A stretch of 64,000 bases of DNA from Valencia hispanica (Eukaryota > Chordata > Actinopteri > Cyprinodontiformes > Valenciidae). Location: contig OY747705.1 of the NCBI GenBank assembly GCA_963556495.2, positions 4,345,501-4,409,500 of the forward strand, given 5' to 3'. The position numbers and the translations under genes are program-made. Positions within the stretch are counted from its first letter, which is position 1, and each line of letters opens with the position of its first letter. Below, one piece after another: positions 1-11,000 of this stretch. The notes under the pieces were generated by a model that ran no database searches, was not told where the DNA came from, and worked only from the letters and a program-made list of their open reading frames with translations.

Positions 1-716
1 CAACGCGCTTTACAAGAAAAGTCGTTTTAATTCAGCATTGTGAGAGCATGTTGTCTGGGAGCATCGTCATCCAACAGGGCATTGTAGCTAAATAGGTTAC
101 CAGACCAGGTGTAGCTTCTATGGAGAGAAAAAACACTGAGAGAAAACAAAGTTAACAGTTGAAATACAATAATGGCATATAATACAACTGGAGAGTAGTA
201 GGAGAGAAAAGTAGAGTGAAGAAAATTGGTCAGTCTGTCCTCCAGCAGTCTAAGCCTATAGCAGCATAACTACAGAGCTAGCTCAGGATGACCTTAGCCA
301 CTCTAACTATAAGCTTTATCAAAAAGGAAAGTTTTAAGCCTGGCCTTAAAAGTAAACAGAGTGTCTGCCTCACGGACTAAAGCTGGGAGCTGGTTCCACA
401 GGAGAGGAGCCTGATAACTAAAAGATCTGCCTCCCATTCTACTTTTAGAAATCCTAGGAACTACAAGTAAACCTGCAGTCTTAGAGCAAAGTGCTCTGTT
501 GGGAACATATGGAACAATTAGATCTCTGATGTATGATGGAGCTTGATTATTAAGGGCTTTGTATGTAAGAAGAAGGATCTTAAATTCTATTCTGGATTTA
601 ACAGAGAGCCAATGAAGGGAAGCTAAAACAGGAGAAATGTGATCTCTCTTTTTAATATTCATCAGAACTCTTGCTGCAGTATTCTGGATCAACTGAAGGC
701 TTTTAATTACATTTTG
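1..716 (-). mobile_element. L2-type LINE, 3' end of ORF2 and 3' UTR, 5'-truncated
   Basis: The minus strand from 716 to 303 encodes the C-terminal part of an L2-type reverse transcriptase ORF ([20 protein letters not shown] through [15 protein letters not shown]). The 3' UTR follows at 302-1 and runs off the window edge. It is closely similar to the copy at 22085-24183. No upstream RT motifs remain. Confidence 0.85.
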
Positions 717-955
717 TGTTTCCATTTGGGTCTCTGCTCTCTCCAAACATGAAAAAAACCAAACCATTCATTTTTTTTTTTTTTGCAAATTTTTGCTTTA
801 AGAAATCTTGTGCTTCTACAAACAGTTTGAAAAAGTGCCGTCACAATAAGCCAAATTTGCATATAACCGCCCCTCATCTGTCAAACTCCATCCACCAATT
901 CCAGTTTAATGTCATTCTCATGTGTGGCAAAACCCACAGCCAGAGGTGGGTAGGG

Positions 956-2672
956 CAGTGGCGGCTGGTGATAATTATTTCGGAAGGGGGGGGTTAGTTA
1001 CCGTCTGATTATCTTCATTTGGGCCGACACTAGTTATGTTTGGGGTCACCAGACAATAACATTAAATTTTGTTACAGAATAATAGTTTTTCTATTGTTGT
1101 TGTTTTACAAACTTAATTTTACACTGTTTATTAATGTTTTTACTCAATATTTGTGCAGTTTTTGAAAGATTTATGATGTATATTAAAAAATAAAAATTTA
1201 TTTAAATAGGCTTTTTACCAAAAAAGACATTTTATGTACAATTCACTTTATAAAAAGGTCTTTTATAAATTGAATTTTACATAAAATGCTGTTTATACAG
1301 ATTAAACAGCACATACCCATAGGCTCACACATGGCCGACCCTGGTCATGTGTGTGTGATGCGTGTGACATACAACCCAGAAGCGCTGTTAAGTTACACTA
1401 CATGAACTCACTCGAGGCCAACAGAGAAGGAAATAAATAGTTGAATAAAGCCAAATGGGTTTTTTGTAAATCAATGACAGAATTTGGTTTAACTACTGCC
1501 ATTCTTTCTACTAATATGATCAGCCTAGCAAGGTTTTCGTTTTCACCTGCGTCCGGAGGATAATTTTTAAGAAACCAATTAGAAACCAGCTTCAGGTCAC
1601 ATGCTGCCCGAAAATATGAAGAGTCGGATAGAGATCCATCTGTCTGGCGTCCCTCTCACATGAAACTAGGGATGCACCGATACCACTTTTTTGGAAAACG
1701 AGTACTTGCATTTCAGTACTGGCAGATACAGAGTACTTAATAAAAACATGATTTAAATTTACAGGCTTTAGTCATATAATTTAACAAAAAAACAAGGGAC
1801 TACTTTTAAATTAAGAACATTTATTTAAAATGAAAAGCATATTGTATGCAACATATTACAGAGTAAATAATTATATTGATGACATCATATCTAGGCTCCA
1901 GAACATGGAGGAGACGCAGGAATCCCACATTTTCTACCTCCGAGAGTGGCTGGTCACTCAATGCAATGTACTCGATAATTGCCTGTGTTATTTTCACAGC
2001 ACGTGGATAATCTCTGGACATTTTCTCTCGTCTTGCAAGAGTTTGCTGTAGTGTGGCTTGTGTTGGTTTAGAAGTATGGGTAAACTCTTTGTACTCGTCG
2101 TGTTGGGATTTTAGGTGCTTGATTAAATTACTTGTGTTTAATGCGCTACCCTTTTAGCCTCCTCTGGACAATTTCGCTGAGCACAATTTGCAGTCCGCCT
2201 TTGTTTTGTCGTCTTCATTCACCTTGAAATAGTTCCACATGGCTGACATGTCTCGTCTCGCCTCGCCTTCTCCCCGCTCTGAGCTGCAGCCGGGGCCTGG
2301 GGGCGGGCACTCGGCGCCTGTGATTAACCCCTTACACGCCGCTCAAAGAGACATTTCTCAGACCGTGGTATCGGGGTACTTTTAACGAGTACGAGTACTT
2401 TAGAAAATGTGGTATTGAGGCCGATACCAGATGCCGGTATCGGTGCATCCCTACATGAAACTGCATGAAACTTATTGAAAAACATAATGAAGGAAATAGT
2501 TAACTGATTAAAGCCAGTTTTTATTAAATGCTAAGGCTCTTACTACTTACATTGTATGAATAAACCATTTAATTTTTTTATTTCATTTTTATATCTGTTT
2601 TTTATACATGAATATTTCAGGAATTTTGACGGGGGTTGCGCCCCAGCGCCCTCTATTGACAAGCCGCTTATG
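956..2672. mobile_element. hAT-like nonautonomous element inside the GGTGGGTAG repeat
   Basis: The ends CAGTGGCGGCTGGTGA and, reversed, CATAAGCGGCTTGTCA form an imperfect TIR. The flanks GGGTAGGG (948-955) and AGGTAGGG (2673-2680) match at 7 of 8 bases, consistent with a hAT-type 8-bp duplication inside the outer repeat. The interior is non-coding and AT-rich except for a second hAT at 1667-2453. Confidence 0.6.
1667..2453 (-). mobile_element. hAT element with decayed BED-zinc-finger transposase fragment
   Basis: A perfect 16-bp TIR, TAGGGATGCACCGATA, is flanked by a perfect 8-bp duplication CATGAAAC (1659-1666, 2454-2461). On the minus strand from about 2251 a BED-type zinc finger is readable (MWNYFKVNEDD, CKLC, then HLKSQH) with one in-frame stop. 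An N-terminal hAT transposase segment follows (RDYPRAVKITQAIIEYIAL). The catalytic core is missing, so this is an internally deleted derivative. Confidence 0.85.
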
Positions 2673-3421
2673 AGGTAGGGTACTCAAAATTTGTATTTGA
2701 GTAAGAACACTAATATGCACTACTTCAATATAGTTTTTACTTAAGTAAAAATTAGTTATCCCAAAAAATTACTTGAGTAGGAGAAAAAAGTATTTGGTAA
2801 AAACGCTTCTTTGGTACTGAGTAACATGATCTAATATTTGTAAATTTATGTCATCAGAGAAAATATAAAGTTTTGGGGAAGTTTTGGTATTGTAAAGATT
2901 TAAATTAAATACACTGATACAAATAACAATGACAAAATAGGGAATTTTAATCAAAAGTTATTTGCAGTAGGTAGAGTTTTCAGAAATTTGACTCTATACT
3001 TCACAAAAATATTACTCAAATAAAAGTGAAAAGTACAGTGTAGTGTACTGAAACTACTCTTAAAATTACTTCTGTTTTTTTCTTCAAAAAGTTACTCAAG
3101 GAAATGTAACTGAATAAATGTAACTCTGCCCGCAGCCTAGTAACAAGATGGGTGGGCGTGGTCTGCAACCACTAAATTGCATAAAAGTTACAGAGCCCTC
3201 TAAAGGGCCCTCTAAGGGACTGGAATTGTCCAGAATTGACCTGTTCAGATCACTTTATGTGAGTGATTTTGTGAAAAAAAAGCTTCAATAAAAATTTTTG
3301 TACAGACCATAACCCTATTATTGTAACTGAGGCATTATAAGAGGCATATGTCTGCTTCAAAACGACAAAGCTTTTGTACGAAACAGGAGGTCTCACTTTA
3401 CTATAAACTGTATATTATATA

Positions 3422-5031
3422 TACTAACGTTCAAAAGTTTGGGGTCACCCAAACAATTTTGTGTTTTCCATGAAAAGTCACACTTATTCACCACCATACG
3501 TTGTGAAATGAATAGAAAATAGAGTCAAGACATTGACAAGGTTAGAAATAATGATTTGTATTTGAAATAAGATTTTTTTTACATGAAACTTTGCTTTCGT
3601 CAAAGAATCCTCCATTTGCAGCAATTACAGCATTGCAGACCTTTGGCATTCTAGCTGTTAATTTGTTGAGGTAATCTGGAGAAATTGCACCCCACGCTTC
3701 TAGAAGCAGATCCCACAATTTGGATTGGTTGGATGGGCACTTCTTGCGTACCATACGGTCAAGCTGCTCCCACAACAGCTCAATGGGGTTCAAATCTGGT
3801 GACTGCGCTGGCCACTCCATTACCGATAGAATACCAGCTGCCTGCTTCTTCTCTACATAGTTCTTGCACAATTTGGAGGTGTGTTTTGGGTCATTGTCCT
3901 GTTGTAGGATGAAATTGGCTCCAATCAAGCGCTGTCCACTGGGTATGGCATGGCGTTGCAAAATGGAGTGATAGCCTTCCTTATTCAGAATCCCTTTTAC
4001 CCTGTACAAATCTCCCACCTTACCAGCACCAAAGCAACCCCAGACCATCACATTACCTCCACCATGCTTAACAGATGGCGTCAGGCATTCTTCCAGCATC
4101 TTTTCAGTTGTTCTGCGTCTCACAAACGTTCTTCTTTGTGATCCAAACACCTCAAACTTGGATTCATCCATCCACAACACTTTTTTCCAGTCTTCCTCTG
4201 TCCAATGTCTGTGTTCTTTTGCCCATCTTAATCTTTTTCTTTTATTGGCCAGTCTCAGATATGGCTTTTTCTTTGCCACTCTGCCCTGAAGCCCAGAATC
4301 CCGCAGCCGCCTCTTCACTGTAGATGTTGACACTGGTGTTTGCGGGTACTATTTAATGAAGATGCCAGTTGGGGACCTGTGAGGCGTCTGTTTCTCAAAC
4401 TAGAGACTCTAATGTACTTATCTTCTTGCTCAGTTGTGCAACGTGGCCTCCCACTTTTTTTTCTACTCTGGTTAGAGCCTGTTTGTGCTGTCCTCTGAAG
4501 GGAGTAGTACACACCGTTGTAGGAAATCTTCAATTTCTTAGCAATTTCTCGCATGGAATAGCCTTCATTTCTAAGAACAAGAATAGACTGTCGAGTTTCA
4601 GATGAAAGTTCTCTTTTTCTGGCCATTTTGAGCGTTTAATTGACCCCACAAATGTGATGCTCCAGAAACTCAATCTGCTCAAAGGAAGGTCAGTTTTGTA
4701 GCTTCTGTACCGAGCTAAACTGTTTTCAGATGTGTGAACATGATTGCACAAGGGTTTTCTAATCATCAATTAGCCTTCTGAGCCAATGAAATTGTACCAT
4801 TAGAACACTGGAGTGATAGTTGCTGGAAATGGGCCTCTATACACCTATGTAGATATTGCACCAAAAACCAGACATTTGCAGCTAGAATAGTCATTTACCA
4901 CATTAGCAATGTATAGAGTGTATTTCTTTAAAGTTAAGACTAGTTTAAAGTTATCTTCATTGAAAAGTACAGTGCTTTTCCTTCAAAAATAAGGACATTT
5001 CAATGTGACCCCAAACTTTTGAACGGTAGTG
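3422..5031 (-). mobile_element. Tc1-like transposon, full length, frameshifted transposase
   Basis: The terminal inverted repeats contain GTTCAAAAGTTTGGGGTCAC and are flanked by TA on both sides (3420-3421, 5032-5033). The minus-strand transposase begins MARKRELSSETRQSILVLRN (4626) with a helix-turn-helix (MREIAKKLKISYNGVYYSL). After a frameshift near 4320 it continues to 3542. The DD34E residues are visible: [19 protein letters not shown] and NPIELLWEQL. A single frame break makes it inactive as written, but the copy is otherwise well preserved. Confidence 0.93.
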
Positions 5032-5578
5032 TATATATTTTTGTGGTTAAAATATATTTGTTCTTCACTCACTAAAGTTACTCGCACTGGGTTGAGTATC
5101 CACAAATTTGACTCAAGAGTAGTGATTCTCCAAAATATTACTCAATTTAAAGTATAAAGTACGGTATATTAAAATCACTCTAAAAAGTACATTTTATTTC
5201 TCTAAAAAGGTTATTTAAATAAATGTATTTTGTTGCTACCCACCCCTACAGTTAACAGTGTTGATACACTGGTGTAAGTCCTTCAACAATCTGGCATCTC
5301 ATCAGTTGTTGCTGGTGTCATTAGCCCATATATGTCATATAAACAGCAGCAGGGGTTAGTTTGTTTCAGAGCATGTTCAAGACTCTGCTGCTGCTGCTGC
5401 ATCCTCAGCCAAGAGTCTGATCTAGGTTCTGTCATTCAGACTGCAACTAAACACTGTTCTCCTCTGGAAAAAAACTGCAATGCATTTTACAGAAAAACAC
5501 CAGATAAATGCAGTTTGAGAGTAAATAAACAATGTTTATTTTGTTGATGTCTTCATTCTGTTAGACAGTGATTTATAG

Positions 5579-6163
5579 CAGTGGTCCCCAACCTTTTTTT
5601 CGCCACGGACCGGTTTAATATCAGACAATATTTTCACGGACCGGCCTTTAGGGTGTGGCGGATAAATGATAACGGACCGTATAAAAACGGGTTATTTTTA
5701 AAATTATAACTATAGACTTAAATCCAATGTGTATTCGCAGCTTTATTAACAGCGTCCTCCCAACATCGAGCAGACAACATAACACGAGTAACATACACTC
5801 AGCCCCCTAACGCGCTCTGGTCGCCATGGTAACATGTAAACATACCTTTAATAATTCAAGATTTAACACAAAAACAAATACAAAGTGCATGAAAAATCTA
5901 ACTCGCCACAACGCTGAATCAGTGAGAGCCTTGGGGCTTTTCCCCTTTCCAAAGAAACGTTTGTTTTCTATCCATCTTGCTACCTTGTGGGATTACGTGT
6001 CAAGACTGAGCTATGTAACGGGGATATCCAGTTATTTTTCAAAATAAAACAGCAGTCACCCTCAGATGATAAATAAAACGGAAATACTGGAAGTTATTCA
6101 TTCTTTGTACCACGTGACCCACGGCCCGGTACCGGTCCGCGGCCCAGGGGTTGGGGACCACTG
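5579..6163. mobile_element. 585-bp hAT-type MITE
   Basis: The ends CAGTGGTCCCCAACC and GGTTGGGGACCACTG are exact inverted copies. They are flanked by a perfect 8-bp duplication ATTTATAG (5571-5578, 6164-6171). The interior has GGACCGG-rich arms (CCACGGACCGGTTT / GGTACCGGTCCGCGGCC). No transposase is encoded. The intact TSD and TIR suggest a relatively recent insertion. Confidence 0.92.
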
Positions 6164-6171
6164 ATTTATAG

Positions 6172-7030
6172 CATTTATTTGAGATGAGGACTGGATGCAA
6201 GTTGTGTTCTTCAGAAATGGAATAAATGCAGGAAAAGCCTGATGTGGAACCAGGAGGTCAACTCTGCTGTTGTTTCGACTAACATGATTGATTAAACAAA
6301 GGCAAACATTGGATTAGTTCTAGATAGAAGTGCTGCAGACAGTAGGAACACACAGTTATGATATTATTGTTGAATATTGGGATTACGGTATTGATCACAG
6401 TTGACTCATATTTTCCCCATTTTCATTTACGTCATCACCATAGGCACGTATATTATGGGCTAGCAGAGCCAGATTACCAGTCTGTAAAGTCACTTTACAG
6501 ACTGGCTCTCTTTTCTGCTTTTGCGAAGGTTTACGGCTTTATACTGTGAAGACAACAATGATTCTTTATGTTGTGCAGCTCAACCAGAAAGCTTGATGAC
6601 TTCCTAACTAAAATGTCCAAATAGCAGAAATTTGTTCCCCTAAAAGTAAAATGAAAATGAACTAATATAAAGTTAGATTAGTTAAAGGAATATTTATGCT
6701 TTGAAGCCCAGCCAGAGTACTGACCTGCATCTCATAGCTAAAATTGTTTTGCTTGATTAATTGTATGAAGAATCTTATTTAGTGCCAATGTATTAAATGA
6801 ACTGAGCTACAATTTAAGTGTGTTTCCATTGTTCTGTCTTGAACCTTTCCTCTATGCAATCTAATTCCCCAGGAGCCCTCAGTCTACCTGGTCTGTTATC
6901 TGGCTCAGCTGCTAATGCCTCTATGAGAATCACTTCCACTGAAACACAAGGTTTCCAGATGAGCTCCTCCTTTATGGTCCCCCCAGCTTGCATTGTGTTG
7001 CAAGCTGTGGAAGGTAGACCAGAAAATCAG
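6172..7030. other. AT-rich intergenic or intronic sequence, nothing recognised
   Basis: I see no exon, RNA gene or repeat boundary here. If ect2 begins left of the window, this is intron. Confidence 0.4.
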
Positions 7031-7035
7031 TCAAT

Positions 7036-7498
7036 AGTACAGCTGGGTATCAATTCAAATTTCAAGAATCGTTTCGTTTCCAATTCTAAAGATTTAGAAT
7101 CCATTATGACTGGTACTTGTTTGGCATGACTTCTTCAGAAAGACGAACCCAAAATGCTGTCAGACCGCAGCCTAGCGCGGGCGTTTTCAAAGCCGGCGCT
7201 AGGCTAACGGTACCTCTATAGTGCTCGACGCCATGTTGTTTACATGTCTTCACACCTAGCCCACATGCCTGAGTACAATGACACGACAGTGGCTGGGGTT
7301 AAAGTCCACCAGGGGAAACTATATTAACCCTTCACAGCTAAGCCTGTAAATGCCTGTCTGGACTTTTTTTACTACTTTGGCTGTAAAACAAGCCAAACAA
7401 CGTTAAAAGGTTAAAACGATTTTTGGACTTATGAATCGATCTTTAGGAATTTTTATAAGACTCTATTTTAGAATCACAAAATCAATTTCCCCCAACAC
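7036..7498. repeat. DNA-transposon-like repeat (copy related to 58575-58935)
   Basis: It has a degenerate left end (CAGCTGGGTATC), a GC-rich core containing GCCTAGCGCGGGCGTTTTC and its inverted partner GGCGCTAGGCTAACGG, and a right end near CCCCCAACACAGCA. The core is shared with 58575-58935 in the same orientation. The left flank is absent in that second copy. Confidence 0.55.
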
Positions 7499-7932
7499 AG
7501 CACTCATCTTAAATTATGTTTTTTAAAAGCAGTTTACAATTAGCAGCAGAGGAAAGAACCATTCGCCAGCCTGCTGTCCCTTTTCTCCTCCCTCCTGAGG
7601 GCTTTGAGCATCATATTAATTTTTAACAGTATGTTCTTTTGCACTCTATCCACCCCCCTAAGGAGTGTGATATTTCTTTGAAGCCACCGTCCGTAAACTT
7701 TGCAAGGACAAAGATTCCGCCCCATCTTCTTACACCTGCCCCTCGCTGTGCCCAAAAATCCACCCCTCGCTGTCTTTTCATCCCCACTTGGTGGTAATTT
7801 GTGTACATTTGCTCCTGGCTTTTCTGCAGTTTTCATTCTCTCTCCACCTTCACATCTGCCCATCTTTTGTTATGCTCTCCTTCTGAAATGCCAGTGTTTG
7901 ACCTCCACGTCCTGCTGGTTGGTTTTTTCCAG

Positions 7933-8025
7933 GCCATCAGAGTAATGGAGGTACCTGTGGTAAAGATAAGAGAAGGCGAGGCGGGTTCCGAGGAGAAAAT
8001 AATGATAAAATCTATAGTCACTATG
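7933..8025 (+). CDS. ect2: ect2 exon, BRCT0 region
   Basis: 31 codons, read in phase 0, with the core [11 protein letters not shown] matching the human IMEVPVIKIKE segment. The acceptor is a T-rich tract ending CCAG. The donor is ATG|GTACAG, a weak consensus but the only one fitting the family boundary. This is the first ect2 exon I can recognise in the window. The preceding ~70-80 residues of the family, including the start codon, were not found between 1 and 7932. Confidence 0.85.
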
Positions 8026-11000
8026 GTACAGTACTGTGTCTGCCTCTCTGTGTGAATGACTGTCTGACACTTTGATGGGATGTCGGGACGTGTTGCATGA
8101 GCCTTAATTCACACAGGTTTGCATGATCAACTCACTGATGCTGAACAATTGTGGGTGAATATTTAAAGTGGCTTCAGATTATTTCTACAAGCAAGTCAAA
8201 GCAACTTTCAAAAATGTTAGTCTTTTAAAACGAAACCCTGAGCAGAAAGTGAATACGTCCAGTGTTAGCTTGTGTTGTGTTCAGGCACACATTAAGACAG
8301 CCCTTTTGGTACGGTGGGGGGGCAGGCAAACACAAGATTTAGTTAAAGAGAGTGTTCTGGTTTGGTTTTCTGAGCAGCAACTTGTTGCCATTACTGTAGT
8401 ATGTCTCCAGGAAATAACAGTTTAATTTTAAAACTCCATGTTAAAGCTGCCAATTATGGCTTTTTACTAATCTATTGACAGGTTTTCTTACTGAGTTTTA
8501 AGCAAATAATTATTCTCAAAAAGCTAATTTATTTATTTCAATCAAACTTTCACATTTATTGCATACCACAAAATATAATATGAACACAGTTATAATATGC
8601 CCCTTTTCCACTAGGGTCGGTTTCCATTCCCATCTCAGGTACGCAGCATTGGGCGAGGACATGGGTGGGCTCAGCGTAGAAAAGTTCCAGTAAAAATCAG
8701 TTACCACTTATTGTTTTCTGACATTACAGATGCCGATGCTGCAGCCGGTATCTAGCCCACTCTCTCTTCCATTGCTCGCCGGCCTTTCTCTATAAATGCC
8801 GTCCATTTCTGCAAAGCACTTCCAGTGCTTGGGCTCTGCCCCACTCTGGCCGTTGTGGCCCTTCCCGGCCTGATATTTGAACTTTAATGTTTTTTAGCTT
8901 CCCCAAGCAATGTTTTGAACTCTGCCGACCCTAGTGGGAAAGAGGCGATTGTGTGTCAGTGCAAAGTACCGCCTCCAGTCTGATAATAACTCTCCATTCC
9001 ACTTATTGTGAGACTATTGGCACCAGTAGACTGGACCTCTGTTGAATTTGGTCTGTCACTTTAAAGAGGTGAATATTTATGCAGCCACTTGTTTTATGTT
9101 CCTTGTTTATATTTCATTGTTTTGTAGAAATCAGTTTTCACTTTGACATTAAAGGGGACATATTATGCAAGTTTCCCTTGTTCATCCTTTTGTGTTGCCA
9201 TTTGGTTCTCTGTTGCCTCCATAAACACATAAAAACCTTTATTTTTTTCAATAAAGCTAAATTATGTTGATCAGGATTGATAAGTAATAGCAGTACAAGA
9301 GTAAAACATCCAAAGGGGCAGATACTTTTTATAGGCACTGTTTTTAGAATGAAGCTCTTATTGTTTATTGATTTACAAATCAAAAGTCTAAATGAAGTAT
9401 TCAGGTTTTCAGATCTGAGGTTTAACTGCAAACAAGCAAAAATAGTCTGCAGTTCAGTCGAGTACTACTTCACAGTAACAGGTTGATATTAAACACTTTC
9501 CTTAAAATGTAATGATGATTAACAGTTCAATGTAATTAAGAAATGACTTGTTCATGAATCTCTTAACAGTATACATATGTTTGGTTTATAAATTTACATT
9601 ATTTACTCAATTACTTGGGATTCAAAACAGGATAAAGCACAAATAATTTGGACAGCAGGTCACATTCAATACAAGCACATATTTTAGTCAATCAAGCTTG
9701 GCTCTTAACTTTAAAAAGCTGTTCAGGAAAATAAAAATACATAGACATAAACTTTATAGAACGTTCAACCTCTTACCCGAATGTAAAGTAGCTCTGTCTT
9801 CTCTCACCTTCACATCGGCAATGAAACAAAACACCAGTGACCCCAGACTGAAGCCAGGGGGGCTCTCTTCACTCATAACAACATGGAGGAAAACAGTTTT
9901 AAGTTTTATTAAAAAGTGAAAAAACTAAACAAAAGAGAACCTAATTTTGGACAAGCATCCAAAGTTTGGAATCACCGATCTAATGCAAACACCATAGCAG
10001 CTCAGTTGTTAATTAATGACCCTTCTTATTACAAGCTTCATGGTTTCTCAGATTAGAATAGTTTTAGGGAGTCCCAAGTTTGCTTTTATCTTGACCCTGC
10101 TTTGATAAGCTGGTGGTTCTGTTTAATCAGACACAGAGACACGGAAAGTAATTTACCTTAGGTAAATATCCTCTGAGCATAACCCTCTACAAACTATCCT
10201 TTTAATACCATTTATTTTAAAAATGGTTTAAAACTTATTTTAACACCATTTATTTTAAAACTCCATATTTTTAAAAGGGGAAGGATTTATGTTAAAAGTA
10301 TGAAATCAGACATTCTGAACCTAATGTTAGTGTATGTCTGGTAAGGCTTACATTTTAATGCTAGAACATTTAAAACCGATAAATGTTTGCCAGTTAAAAA
10401 AGAAAGTAGAGTTACAGATCTTCCTGTAAATTGGCTTATTGATCAGAGCAATTTTTCGAAAGATGCTTTGACTTGAGGAAACGTAATCATTTTTCATCTG
10501 TTCTAACTTGATTTTTCAGTTTCATCAGCTAAAGTGGTTCACTTGTTTTCTAACTAAATGTTTTGATCTTTTTATGACTCAGCTGAAGGTAATTCACTTT
10601 CAAAACAGAGGCTGCAATTTCATTATATTATTTTTAACATCTAATTCTTTTTATTAAACTTTTGAATGTGTTTTTGCTTAACAAGCTGTTACCTCTCAGT
10701 TTATGTGCTTCTTTTGGTGTTCTACACATCCTTTGTACAGATCTGTTCTGAACCTGTGGTGGGGGGGGCACGGTAAAAACACATGATGGTGTAATTTAAA
10801 TGTGTTCAGGGGCACTAACATGCTGGTGTTTACTGTAACAATGTAATAACTCATAACTTCCTTCTCTTTCATTTTCTGTCACCTTGTGAAATATAAATAT
10901 ATATATATTTGTGTCCCAGTTTGTCTTCTAACCAGGTTTACGGCTACAGTAGCATGAACCCTTTCCTCCCTTCCACGCTGCCTGTGGCTACGTCAGCCTG

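Larger units (their letters stand above)
941..5249. mobile_element. composite nest: DNA repeat of the GGTGGGTAG family interrupted by other transposons
   Basis: The left end CAGAGGTGGGTAG (941) and right end CTACCCACCCCTAC (about 5249) form an imperfect inverted terminal pair. The interior at 2681-3420 and 5034-5245 has the ACTTGAGTAA/AAGTATTTGGTAAAAA repeats typical of this teleost family, seen again at 63130-63420. It is split by the hAT-like element 956-2672 and the Tc1 3422-5031. Confidence 0.6.

Noticed and set aside
5381..5400. CTG repeat as an expandable disease-type tract
   Set aside because: Only about six units, in non-coding sequence.
7540..8070. Overlapping ORFs on both strands around the first ect2 exon
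   Set aside because: Only the 93-bp exon 7933-8025 matches ECT2; the rest are chance extensions into intron.
9698..9990. Possible Tc1-like end near AAAGTTTGGAATCACCGATC
   Set aside because: No inverted partner, TA duplication or transposase text could be found nearby.
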